The notes under the pieces: generated by a model | Seen by the model: only the letters and a program-made list of their open reading frames with translations | Databases searched by the model: none | What the model was told of the DNA's origin: nothing | Position numbers and translations under genes: made by a program | Source of the DNA: Luteolibacter luteus | GTDB taxonomy: Bacteria > Verrucomicrobiota > Verrucomicrobiia > Verrucomicrobiales > Akkermansiaceae | Assembly (NCBI RefSeq): GCF_012913485.1 | Contig: NZ_CP051774.1 | Location: forward strand, 2,170,001-2,234,000 | DNA length: 64,000 bases | Direction of reading: 5' to 3' | Shown: positions 26,243 through 33,990 of the stretch, piece by piece | Numbering within the stretch: the stretch's first letter is position 1 | Layout: each line of letters opens with the position of its first letter

Positions 26243-26659
26243 TCAGGCGACGGAGCCACTGTAGCTGGCGAGGGCGTGGCGGATCTCCGCCACGGCTTCG
26301 TCCGCATAGGCTTCCTTTCCATCGAAGGACCAGACGACACCCGGCCATGCCGGATCGCCGGAGGAACGGCCCACGATGTGGATGTGCATCTGGCGGACCT
26401 GATTGCCGATGCAAGCGACATTCAGCTTCTCCGGCTTGAAGTGAGCGGAGACGAATTGCGAGAAGAAGCGGATCGCCTTCGTGACCTCGGCATAGCACGC
26501 GTCGTCGAGCTGGTGCAGGTCCTCGATGCCCTCTTCCACCTCGGGAACGAGAATGAACCAGGGAAAGATCGCATTGTTCTTCAGCAGGATTCGGCAGCCA
26601 TGAGAGCTGCCGAAATCGAAGCCGCCGGCTGCGAGCCGCGGGTGGAGCGTAAAAGCCAT
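26243..26659 (-). CDS. HIT-domain protein (Q-x-H-x-H subgroup)
   Basis: A 138 aa histidine-triad-fold nucleotide hydrolase/transferase. The ATG at 26659 gives the normal short N-terminus (MAFTLHPRLAAGG); in-frame sequence continues upstream but runs through an intergenic repeat. The core shows NAIFPWFILVPEVEEGIEDLHQLDD and QVRQMHIHIVGRSSGDPAWPGVVW. The first His of the triad is Gln (Q-M-H-I-H), as in a common bacterial subgroup; the central, nucleophilic His is kept. Expected activity is hydrolysis of nucleotide-linked phosphoramidates or dinucleoside polyphosphates. It is divergent from the YheT-like gene across a 304-base gap. Confidence 0.88.
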   Translation of the reverse strand: MAFTLHPRLAAGGFDFGSSHGCRILLKNNAIFPWFILVPEVEEGIEDLHQLDDACYAEVTKAIRFFSQFVSAHFKPEKLNVACIGNQVRQMHIHIVGRSSGDPAWPGVVWSFDGKEAYADEAVAEIRHALASYSGSVA

Positions 26660-26963
26660 GGGCCATCCAAGGAAAGAAGATGCGGCGAACGCAAGAGCGG
26701 GCACGAGCGGGAGCGTCCAGATCACCAAAAATGAGGAATCCGCAGGACCCGCGGCTTCGCTCTGCCCGCCTGTTACGCCTGATAAAACAGGAAAATTAAC
26801 AGGCTCGATTTTGCGGCACTCAGCTTCGCCGGGTGGATTTCGTGAGGATTGTGGCGCGTTGAAGTCATGGCCCGAAGCTAACCAGATCGGACCGATCTGC
26901 CGATCCCTGCCGGTGGTCCCCACCCTTGATCGGCGCGGGAAGCGCGACTAAAGGAGCGGTGTC
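26660..26963. other. 304-base divergent intergenic region with one dispersed palindromic repeat
   Basis: Space between the divergent HIT and YheT-like genes. It holds the nested palindrome at 26768-26804 (see repeat entry) and an AAGGAG ribosome-binding site at 26951-26956 for the downstream gene. Open reading frames cross it, but codon usage and the repeat argue against coding. No convincing promoter consensus could be picked by eye. Confidence 0.6.
26768..26804. repeat. 37-bp nested palindromic dispersed repeat, copy A
   Basis: Outer arms GCCTGTTA and TAACAGGC form a perfect 8-bp inverted repeat; an inner near-palindrome (CCTGAT-AA-AACAGG, one mismatch) sits between them. A second copy at 46271-46307 is 33/37 identical and has the same length. 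Copy A is in a divergent intergenic region, so it cannot simply be a terminator there. Confidence 0.75.
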
Positions 26964-27911
26964 GTGCCGATCGTTCCGTCCAGCTACCGTGCTCCCGCCC
27001 ACCTCCGCGGCGGTCACTTGCAGACGATTTACCCCGCCTTGTTCCGGCGCGTGCCCCGGATCACGAAACGCCGCGAACGGCTGGAACTACCGGACGGCGA
27101 CTTCCTGGATCTGGACTGGTCCACGCAGGGCAATCCACGGCTCGTCATCCTATCGCACGGCTTGGAGGCGAATTCCGGCGCGCATTACATCCAAGGAATG
27201 GCCGCCGCGCTCCAGCGCCGCGGCTGGGATGTGCTCGCTTGGAACTACCGCGGCTGCAGCGGGGAGTCGAACCGCTTGCTCCCTTTCTATCACAGCGGGG
27301 CCTCCGGCGACCTGCATCATGTGGTGACCCATGCGCTGAAGGTCCACTCCGCTCCGCAGATCGACCTCGTGGGATTCAGCCTCGGCGGGAACATGACCCT
27401 GAAGTATCTGGGCGAACGCGAAGTCTCGCCGCGGCTTCATCGTGCGGTGGCTTTTTCCGTGCCTTGTGACCTCGCGTGTTCCTCGGTCCGGCTGTCATCG
27501 CGGACCAACCGCCTCTACATGGACCGCTTCCTGAGATCGCTGCGGGAGAAGTTGGAGGAGAAGAAGCCGCGCTTTCCGGAACAGATCGACCTCACCGGGA
27601 TTTCCCGGGTGCGGAACTTCAAGCAATTCGATGACCGCTTCACGGCCCCCCTGCACGGATTCCGCGATGCGGAGGATTACTGGGCTCGTAGTAGTTCACG
27701 GCCATTCTTCCCGAAGATCCGGATTCCCACGCTGCTGGTGAACGCGGCCAATGACCCCTTCCTCGGCCCCGGCTGCTTTCCGCACGAGGAGGCCGCGGCG
27801 AGCGAGTGCTTCCATTTCGAGGCGCCGGAGGACGGAGGCCATGTGGGATTTTCGACGAGTTCCGGGGAATACTGGTCGGAGCAACGCGCCGCGGCCTTTC
27901 TCGGTGCCTAA
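26964..27911 (+). CDS. YheT-family alpha/beta hydrolase
   Basis: A 315 aa cytoplasmic alpha/beta-hydrolase of the YheT/ABHD1-3 type. GTG start at 26964 with AAGGAG 7 bases upstream. Diagnostic sequence: GGHLQTIYPALFRR near the N-terminus, LVILSHGLEANSGAHYIQG (oxyanion hole HGLEA), WDVLAWNYRGCSGE, the nucleophile elbow GFSLGGN (Ser about residue 139), the acid region LLVNAANDPFLGP and the catalytic His in EDGGHVGF. Substrates of bacterial members are short or medium-chain esters in vitro; the physiological role is unknown. The 47-base gap to the TPR gene on the same strand allows co-transcription. Confidence 0.92.
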   Translation: MPIVPSSYRAPAHLRGGHLQTIYPALFRRVPRITKRRERLELPDGDFLDLDWSTQGNPRLVILSHGLEANSGAHYIQGMAAALQRRGWDVLAWNYRGCSGESNRLLPFYHSGASGDLHHVVTHALKVHSAPQIDLVGFSLGGNMTLKYLGEREVSPRLHRAVAFSVPCDLACSSVRLSSRTNRLYMDRFLRSLREKLEEKKPRFPEQIDLTGISRVRNFKQFDDRFTAPLHGFRDAEDYWARSSSRPFFPKIRIPTLLVNAANDPFLGPGCFPHEEAAASECFHFEAPEDGGHVGFSTSSGEYWSEQRAAAFLGA

Positions 27912-27957
27912 CGTTTCCGCGTATTGCCAAGTTTTCCCGGCCTGCGATGATGGCGGG

Positions 27958-28470
27958 GTGACTGACGAAGCCATCGCAGCCTGCCAGCGTGCCATGGGAT
28001 TCCTGGAACTCGGGATGCCGGAAGACGCCATCTCCGAGCTGGACTCCCTGCCCGCGGAGTCGGCGTATTTTTCTCCGGCGCTGCATCTGAAGGTGGATGC
28101 GCTTTTCCGGCTGCAGGACTGGACGGCGGCCGCAGAGATTTGCCTGCCGATGCTGGAACGGGAGCCGTCCGATCCCGGATGGTGGATTCAAGCAGCCTAT
28201 GCCCAGCGGCGCGCAAGCTCGATCGTGGAGGCGGAGATCATCCTGCGCTCCGGGCTACAGGGACATCCGCGGCATGTGCTGATGCTCTACAATCTCGCCT
28301 GCTACGCCTGCGTGCAGGAACGTTTCGCCGAAGCCTGCACTCTGCTTTCCCAAGCTTTCGCCGAAGAGCCGGATCCAGCTCTCGCGATGGCGGAGAAGGA
28401 TCCTGATCTGGAGCAGATCCGCCCGTGGATCCTCGAGCAGGTGAAGAGACACCGATCTGCTCCGCGATGA
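27958..28470 (+). CDS. small TPR-repeat protein
   Basis: A 170 aa protein made of TPR-like helix pairs: AIAACQRAMGFLELGMPEDAISELDSLP, HLKVDALFRLQDWTAAAEICLPMLEREP and VLMLYNLACYACVQERFAEACTLLSQAFAEEP are three clear units. GTG at 27958 is the likely start, because no ATG is available in frame near the YheT-like gene stop. Its TGA overlaps the ATG of the next gene (ATGA at 28467-28470). It has no signal peptide, so it should act in the cytoplasm as a protein-interaction module; the partner is unknown. Confidence 0.72.
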   Translation: MTDEAIAACQRAMGFLELGMPEDAISELDSLPAESAYFSPALHLKVDALFRLQDWTAAAEICLPMLEREPSDPGWWIQAAYAQRRASSIVEAEIILRSGLQGHPRHVLMLYNLACYACVQERFAEACTLLSQAFAEEPDPALAMAEKDPDLEQIRPWILEQVKRHRSAPR

Positions 28471-28868
28471 GCTACAAAAACACCTTCATCCGGCTCGCCC
28501 AGGATTGCCCTGAAAAGGAAGGCATCGAGCCGCCCAGCCGCGGCGGGAAGAAGCCGGTACATGCGATCCATCTCGAACTGCTGCGGAAGAGACCCTACTC
28601 CTACTCGCACGAAGAATTGATTGCTGAGGGCGAGCTACGCCGCGAGCCCTCTAGCGGAGAGACGAAGAAGGAGATCCTCACGCGCCTGCGGGCCAAGCCC
28701 ATTCCCTGCCTGCGCACCTCCGCGCTGCCAAAGCGATACGGCTGGGGCCTCCATTTCGATGAGATGGGCAAGATCGCGGCCTACCCGGCCGGATCGTCGG
28801 AATACGCAAAATTCGCGGAAAACTCCGCGATCGACCAAGTCTTGGCGATGCGAAGCAAGCGTGCCTGA
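28467..28868 (+). CDS. DUF6157 family protein
   Basis: A 133 aa protein that closely follows the DUF6157 pattern: [19 protein letters not shown] at the N-terminus, [49 protein letters not shown] and a C-terminus ending LAMRSKR. The ATG overlaps the stop of the TPR gene, which indicates coupled translation. The family is widespread in soil bacteria, is often single-copy and has no known activity; the conserved CLR-SALPK-YGWG block is the likely active or binding surface. Confidence 0.85.
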   Translation: MSYKNTFIRLAQDCPEKEGIEPPSRGGKKPVHAIHLELLRKRPYSYSHEELIAEGELRREPSSGETKKEILTRLRAKPIPCLRTSALPKRYGWGLHFDEMGKIAAYPAGSSEYAKFAENSAIDQVLAMRSKRA

Positions 28869-28914
28869 GGGTGCCCCTTGCGGAGGAGCCCTTCCGGGGC
28901 TACACAGGGGCCGG

Positions 28915-31098
28915 ATGCCCTTCAAACTCTCCAGCGAGTATTCCCCACAAGGCGATCAGGCCCAAGCGATTGCCAAGCTCGTAAAGTCGATCCGGGCGGG
29001 CAATGTCCACCAAACCCTGCTGGGCGTTACCGGATCAGGGAAGACTTTCACGATGGCGAACATCATCGAGCAGATCGGGAAACCGACGCTGATCATGAGC
29101 CACAACAAGACGCTGGCGGCGCAGCTCTTTTCCGAGTTCAAGAACTTCTTCCCGAACAACGCGGTCGAATACTTCGTCTCCTACTTCGACTACTACCAGC
29201 CGGAGGCCTACATCCCGCGGACGGACACCTACATCGAGAAGGATTCCTCGATCAACGACGAGATCGAGCGCCTACGCCTCTCGACGATGGGATCGCTGCT
29301 GACGCGCGAGGACACGATCGTGATCGCCTCGGTATCCTGCATCTACGGCTTGGGTTCGCCGGATGACTACGAGGGCATGATGGTGCCGGTGTGGGTAGGC
29401 CAGCAGATCCGGCGCGATGATTTCCTGCAATCGCTCGTCGCGATTCTTTTCGAGCGAAATGACATCGCGTTCGGACGCGGCAAGTTCCGCGTGCGCGGGG
29501 ACGTGGTCGAGGTTCATCCTGCCTACCTTGATGAGACCGCAATCCGCGTGGAGTTCTTCGGCGATGAGATCGACCGCATCACCAGCATCGACACGCTGAC
29601 CGGTGCGGCGATCGACCGGATGGACAAGCACACCTTCTTCCCGGCGAAGCAGTTCGTCACGCCGGGCGACAAGATGAAGAAGGCGATCGTGGAGATCCGC
29701 AAGGAGGCGGAGGAGCGCGTGGCGTGGTTCGAGAAAGAGGGCAAGCTGATCGAGGCCCAGCGGCTGCGCATGCGGACCGACTACGACATCGAGATGATGC
29801 AGGAGATGGGCTTCTGCCAGGGGATCGAAAACTATTCCCGCCACCTCACCGGACGCCCGCCGGGCTCACGTCCGCACACGCTGCTGGATTTCTTCCCGGA
29901 TGACTACCTGCTGATGATGGACGAAAGCCACGTCACAATCCCACAGGTGGGGGGCATGTATGAAGGCGACAAAAGCCGGAAGACGGTGCTGGTGGACCAT
30001 GGTTTCCGCCTGCCCAGCGCGCTGGATAACCGGCCGCTGCGCTTCGACGAATTCATGCAGATGACGAAGCAGCGTCTCTATGTCTCCGCGACGCCGGGGC
30101 CTTTCGAGATCGTGAACTCCCGTCCGGAGAACAAGCGCTACATCCCGGTGAAGGGACGGGGTGATGACCGTGGCTTCACGCACATCGATCTCAAGAAGCT
30201 ACGCATCACACCGAGCGGCAGCGCCGAACCGGTGGATGCCTTCGATCCCGGGAAAGCTGGCAAGGCCCTGGTCGTGGAGCAGATTATCCGACCTACCGGG
30301 CTTCTGGACCCGACGCTGCTCTTGCGACCACTCAAACATCAGATCGATGAAACCATCGAGCTGTGCCGCCAGCGTGTCGAGAAAGGCGAGCGCGTGCTGG
30401 TCACAACGCTCACCAAGAAGACGGCGGAAGATCTTTCCGAGTATCTCCAAGGCACCGGTTTGAAGGTGCGATACATCCATGCGGACATCGACACGGTGGA
30501 GCGTGTGGAGATCCTGCGGCAGCTCCGCGCCGCTGCTTTCGATATTCTCGTGGGCATCAACCTCCTCCGGGAAGGACTGGACCTTCCGGAAGTCTCGCTG
30601 GTCTGCATCCTGGATGCGGACAAGGAAGGCTTCCTCCGCAACGAGACGAGCTTGATCCAGACAGCTGGGCGCGCCGCCCGCCACCTCAATGGGCAGTGCG
30701 TGCTCTTCTGCGATGAAGTGACGGATTCCATCCAGCGCCTGATCGATGTGACGGAGTATCGCCGGAGCCGGCAGATGGCGCACAACGAGGAGCACGGGAT
30801 CACGCCACAGAGCGTGAAGCGTGCGGTGCAGGAAAGCCTGCAGCTCTACTCGAACCAGCGCCAAGCCGCCGACAAGCTCAGCAGCTCGCTAGTGGCTGAG
30901 GACGAGGAAGCCTACGACAAGGTGCGTGTCATCGCAGAACTGGAGAAGGAGATGCTCGAGGCTTCCGCGAAGCTGGAGTTCGAGCGCGCCGCCCACCTGC
31001 GGGATCAGATCAATGCGCTGAAGGACGGGACTCCGGCCGCTTCGGCACCGAAGCAGAAGGTTTCCTACCCGAAGGCGGGACGCGGGAGGAAAAAGTAG
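28915..31098 (+). CDS. uvrB: excinuclease ABC subunit UvrB with an extra ~45-residue insertion
   Basis: The damage-verification helicase-like subunit of nucleotide excision repair. The ATG at 28915 (after AGGGG) gives 727 aa. Visible: Walker [11 protein letters not shown], beta-hairpin [19 protein letters not shown] box, [49 protein letters not shown], and a C-terminal UVR motif ([21 protein letters not shown]) for UvrA/UvrC contact. Between SATPG (391-395) and [10 protein letters not shown] (453 on), where most UvrBs have about ten residues, this one has about 57, including [19 protein letters not shown]. This makes the protein longer than the usual ~670 aa. All catalytic motifs look intact. 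Confidence 0.97.
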   Translation: MPFKLSSEYSPQGDQAQAIAKLVKSIRAGNVHQTLLGVTGSGKTFTMANIIEQIGKPTLIMSHNKTLAAQLFSEFKNFFPNNAVEYFVSYFDYYQPEAYIPRTDTYIEKDSSINDEIERLRLSTMGSLLTREDTIVIASVSCIYGLGSPDDYEGMMVPVWVGQQIRRDDFLQSLVAILFERNDIAFGRGKFRVRGDVVEVHPAYLDETAIRVEFFGDEIDRITSIDTLTGAAIDRMDKHTFFPAKQFVTPGDKMKKAIVEIRKEAEERVAWFEKEGKLIEAQRLRMRTDYDIEMMQEMGFCQGIENYSRHLTGRPPGSRPHTLLDFFPDDYLLMMDESHVTIPQVGGMYEGDKSRKTVLVDHGFRLPSALDNRPLRFDEFMQMTKQRLYVSATPGPFEIVNSRPENKRYIPVKGRGDDRGFTHIDLKKLRITPSGSAEPVDAFDPGKAGKALVVEQIIRPTGLLDPTLLLRPLKHQIDETIELCRQRVEKGERVLVTTLTKKTAEDLSEYLQGTGLKVRYIHADIDTVERVEILRQLRAAAFDILVGINLLREGLDLPEVSLVCILDADKEGFLRNETSLIQTAGRAARHLNGQCVLFCDEVTDSIQRLIDVTEYRRSRQMAHNEEHGITPQSVKRAVQESLQLYSNQRQAADKLSSSLVAEDEEAYDKVRVIAELEKEMLEASAKLEFERAAHLRDQINALKDGTPAASAPKQKVSYPKAGRGRKK

Positions 31099-31138
31099 CT
31101 CTTCTTATCCCATCGACATCCACCATTCTTTGCGGTGA

Positions 31139-32107
31139 ATGAATGGGATGGTTCCGCTCCGAATGTGGTTTCCCCTCGCTACCCTGCTCGCGTCGTTCGG
31201 CGTCGCCCTCATGGCCTTCGAGGTGCCGGACAAGGCCCGGCGCACTTCCGCTGCGGGGTCGCTGCTGAGCCTTTCACCCAAACTGCGGCGGGCTTTCAGC
31301 GACCAAGGAGAGTTCAAGCCGAAGAGCGAGCCCACCGGCTTCGACTGGCTGGGGCAGCATGAGGAACCCGGCCAGACCTTCGACCAATATCTCGCATCGC
31401 GGCCGAACATCCCGGGATCGGTGCGGAAGAAACTCTACATCCTGCCGATCGGGGAGTTCGAGAAGGGCATTGCGCCAGACTTGGAGAAGCTCAAGAGCTA
31501 CACGGCAGCCTATTACCATCCCCTCAAGGTCGAGATGCTCCCTGTCATTTCGGATGCAGCGGTGCCTGCCAAGGAGCGAACGAATCAGGGGAAGAAACAG
31601 TGGAAGAGCACCGACATTCTCGACTGGCTGCCAAAGAAGCTCCCCTCTGACGGCTACGCGATGATCGCGGTGACCATGACCGACCTCTATCCGGACGAAG
31701 CGTGGAACTTTGTCTTCGGGCAGGCTTCCTTGAGAGAACGTGTGGGAATATTCAGCTTTGCCCGCTACCATCCCAAGTGGTCAGGCGGCGAGGCTAACGC
31801 CGGGACGGAGAAGCTGGTCCTGCGCCGTGCGACGAAAATCCTTACTCACGAAATGGGGCACATGTTCGGCATCCGCCACTGCATCCACTACGAGTGCAAC
31901 ATGAACGGGGCGAACCACTTGGAGGAAGCGGATGCCACGCCCATGAACCTGTGCCCGGTGTGCCTGCGAAAACTATATTATGCGGTCCGGTTCAATCCAG
32001 TGGAGCGGTATGGCGAGATGCTGAGGTTTTACACGGCGAATGGCTTCGAGGAAGAAGCAACGTGGACGAGGCAGAGGATCGGGGCGATCGAGGTAGCTGC
32101 CGACTAG
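31139..32107 (+). CDS. archaemetzincin family zinc metalloprotease
   Basis: A 322 aa predicted metallopeptidase. The N-terminus has a signal-like or TM segment (MWFPLATLLASFGVALMAF). The catalytic core is HEMGHMFGIRH (residues 237-247), giving three zinc His and Glu238. It is followed by Cys248, Cys253, Met255, Cys272 and Cys275, the second, structural zinc site that defines archaemetzincins. KLYILPIGEFEKG and AYYHPLKVEMLPV match the family's N-terminal part. Archaemetzincins are best known from archaea and vertebrates and sparse in bacteria; the substrate is unknown. The likely export signal suggests a periplasmic or membrane location, which is not typical of archaeal members. Confidence 0.93.
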   Translation: MNGMVPLRMWFPLATLLASFGVALMAFEVPDKARRTSAAGSLLSLSPKLRRAFSDQGEFKPKSEPTGFDWLGQHEEPGQTFDQYLASRPNIPGSVRKKLYILPIGEFEKGIAPDLEKLKSYTAAYYHPLKVEMLPVISDAAVPAKERTNQGKKQWKSTDILDWLPKKLPSDGYAMIAVTMTDLYPDEAWNFVFGQASLRERVGIFSFARYHPKWSGGEANAGTEKLVLRRATKILTHEMGHMFGIRHCIHYECNMNGANHLEEADATPMNLCPVCLRKLYYAVRFNPVERYGEMLRFYTANGFEEEATWTRQRIGAIEVAAD

Positions 32108-32111
32108 GCCT

Positions 32112-33854
32112 TCAGAGCCCTGGCTTCGGGGGCATGACGGGCTTTTCCCAGGCGAGAACGCCGGTGAGTTTCGTCTGGCGCTTGAAGACCTTGTCGCCAG
32201 CAGTGGCGTAGAGGGTTTTCAGGTCCGGTCCGGCGAAGCAAAGGTTTGAAGGGAAGCGCGCGCCCGGTGGTGGCGGGATGATGAAGTTCACCCGTCCCGG
32301 TTGATCGCAGATCTGGACACCCATGGCCGTGGCGACAAGCAGCCAGCCATCACGGGTCATGGTCATGCCATCGGCGCGGCTGCGCGGATCGGGATCCGCG
32401 GGCGGGAGATGCAGGTGATGATAAGGCTGAACATTCGCAAGCGAGCCATCCGCCAGACGTGTCGCGGCCCACACGTAGCGACCGGAGGGATCGGCAATCT
32501 CCACGCCGGTCTGATCCGGCGTGAGCGTAATGCCGTTCACGCCATTGCAGCGATCCGTGCCCATCACCTTTTCCTGGCCAGGACGAATGATCCACACGGC
32601 TTTCTTCGGCGGTTCAGTGGCGTAGATGGTGCCGTCATTCGCGACCACGAGATCATTCGCCTTGATGTCCTTGGCGTGGATCTTCTCCTCCTTCGTCGCG
32701 ATGTCCCATGAGACGATCTCACCGCTGCCTGCACGACAGCCGTAGAGGCGACCATCGGGACCGAAAGCGAGGCCATTCGTGCCCCGGGTATTCTCAAGGA
32801 AGACGGAGACACTGCCATCGGCGGCCACGCGGTGAATGAGATTCTTCGGGATATCCGTGAAGAAGACGCTGCCATCCGGTCCGGGAACCGGACCTTCGGT
32901 GAAGCCGTGACCTTCGCTGACCAGTTGCCAGTCTTCACCGGCGACCAGCATCTCCTTCATCCGGCTACGACATTCATCGTAGTGAGTCTCCACCGGCTTC
33001 GGGAAATCCTTCCACAGCCAGCGCAGCACCTGCGGCATGATCGCACCGCCGTGCTCATGGGAGTGCTTTCCCTCGCCCCATTCATTGTTCACTTCATAGC
33101 CGGAGAACTTCAGCGCGGAGAGCATGTCCTGATTCGCCACCCACCAGTCGCCGCAGTAGATATTCAGGTCATTCGATCCATCCTGCAGGAAAACCCGGAG
33201 AGGTTTGGTTTCGGTCTTGCGCACCAAGACCGGAAACTCGTCTGCACCCCTGAGCCCGATGTAGGTTCCGATCATCGAATACACGCGACGAAAGGCATCC
33301 GGGCGCTGCCACGCGACATTGAATGCAGCGATGCCACCCGAAGAGGCACCGCAGATCGCGCGATGATCGGGATTGGTGCTGACGTTGTAGTCCTTTGCCA
33401 CCACCGGGATCAGCTCCTCGATCAGGAAACGGGCGTAGTCGGCACTGAAGGCATCGTATTCATAGCTGCGGTTGAAACGCGGCTGGGCCTCACCGTTCTG
33501 GGCCGGGACCACGCCGGGATCGACGAAGAGGCCGATGGTTACGGGCATCTCGCCCTTCGCGATCAAGTTGTCGAAAACGATCGGGATCTTGTTCGCGCCG
33601 TTTTCGCTCACATAGCCACCGCCGTCCTGAAAGACCATCAGGCAGGCTGGCTTGGAGGCATCGTATTGTGCGGGCACGTGCAGCCAATAGGCGCGCTCGG
33701 TTCCGGGGTAGATCTTGCTGCCGGAAAAAGAGTGCTTGGTTGTCACTCCCTTCGGCACTCCCTCCTGACGAAGGGAGGCGGGATCGACGGGATAGGGTCC
33801 CTCCGCGTGAAGTGCGGCAAGGGGCAGGAGGCAAAGGAGCGCGGCGAGTTTCAT
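32112..33854 (-). CDS. secreted esterase (Fes-like) fused to SMP-30/gluconolactonase propeller
   Basis: A 580 aa two-domain enzyme with a signal peptide (MKLAALLCLLPLAALHAEG). Residues ~20-300 form an enterochelin-esterase-like alpha/beta hydrolase: PACLMVFQDGGGYV, FLIEELIPVVAKDYNVS, nucleophile AICGASSGGIAAFNVAW, and a His in GEGKHSHEHGG. Residues ~320-580 form an SMP-30/LRE beta-propeller: EGHGFTEGPVPGPDGSVFFTDI, NGLAFGPDGRLYGC, CNGVNGITLTPDQ and RADGMTMTRDGWLLVAT, with metal-binding Glu/Asn/Asp. The combination suggests de-esterification followed by lactone hydrolysis of plant-derived sugar esters. It is convergent with the archaemetzincin gene and divergent from the propeller gene at 33991. 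Confidence 0.88.
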   Translation of the reverse strand: MKLAALLCLLPLAALHAEGPYPVDPASLRQEGVPKGVTTKHSFSGSKIYPGTERAYWLHVPAQYDASKPACLMVFQDGGGYVSENGANKIPIVFDNLIAKGEMPVTIGLFVDPGVVPAQNGEAQPRFNRSYEYDAFSADYARFLIEELIPVVAKDYNVSTNPDHRAICGASSGGIAAFNVAWQRPDAFRRVYSMIGTYIGLRGADEFPVLVRKTETKPLRVFLQDGSNDLNIYCGDWWVANQDMLSALKFSGYEVNNEWGEGKHSHEHGGAIMPQVLRWLWKDFPKPVETHYDECRSRMKEMLVAGEDWQLVSEGHGFTEGPVPGPDGSVFFTDIPKNLIHRVAADGSVSVFLENTRGTNGLAFGPDGRLYGCRAGSGEIVSWDIATKEEKIHAKDIKANDLVVANDGTIYATEPPKKAVWIIRPGQEKVMGTDRCNGVNGITLTPDQTGVEIADPSGRYVWAATRLADGSLANVQPYHHLHLPPADPDPRSRADGMTMTRDGWLLVATAMGVQICDQPGRVNFIIPPPPGARFPSNLCFAGPDLKTLYATAGDKVFKRQTKLTGVLAWEKPVMPPKPGL

Positions 33855-33990
33855 GGATTCCGGAAGGATGGACGGGATGAAACCCTGGCATCTTTCCAAA
33901 GGAGCGGATGGAGTTTGTCACCGCCGCGGCCGGGGTGAGCGCATCGGAATCGACAGCCGGGTATCGGTTTACTATTTTGGAGATGCTGAA

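Noticed and set aside
21663..26666. A 1,891-residue minus-strand open frame extending beyond DUF1080
   Set aside because: Only the last 223 residues (DUF1080, signal peptide at 21662) look real; the rest is antisense to the second RND permease and adaptor and is His/Arg/Gly-rich.
26660..26923. N-terminal extension of the HIT protein upstream of 26659
   Set aside because: It crosses the dispersed palindrome, and HIT proteins of this type start near MAFTLHPRL.
32832..33938. A 368-residue plus-strand open frame
   Set aside because: Antisense to the esterase-lactonase fusion, whose two enzymatic domains and signal peptide are clear.
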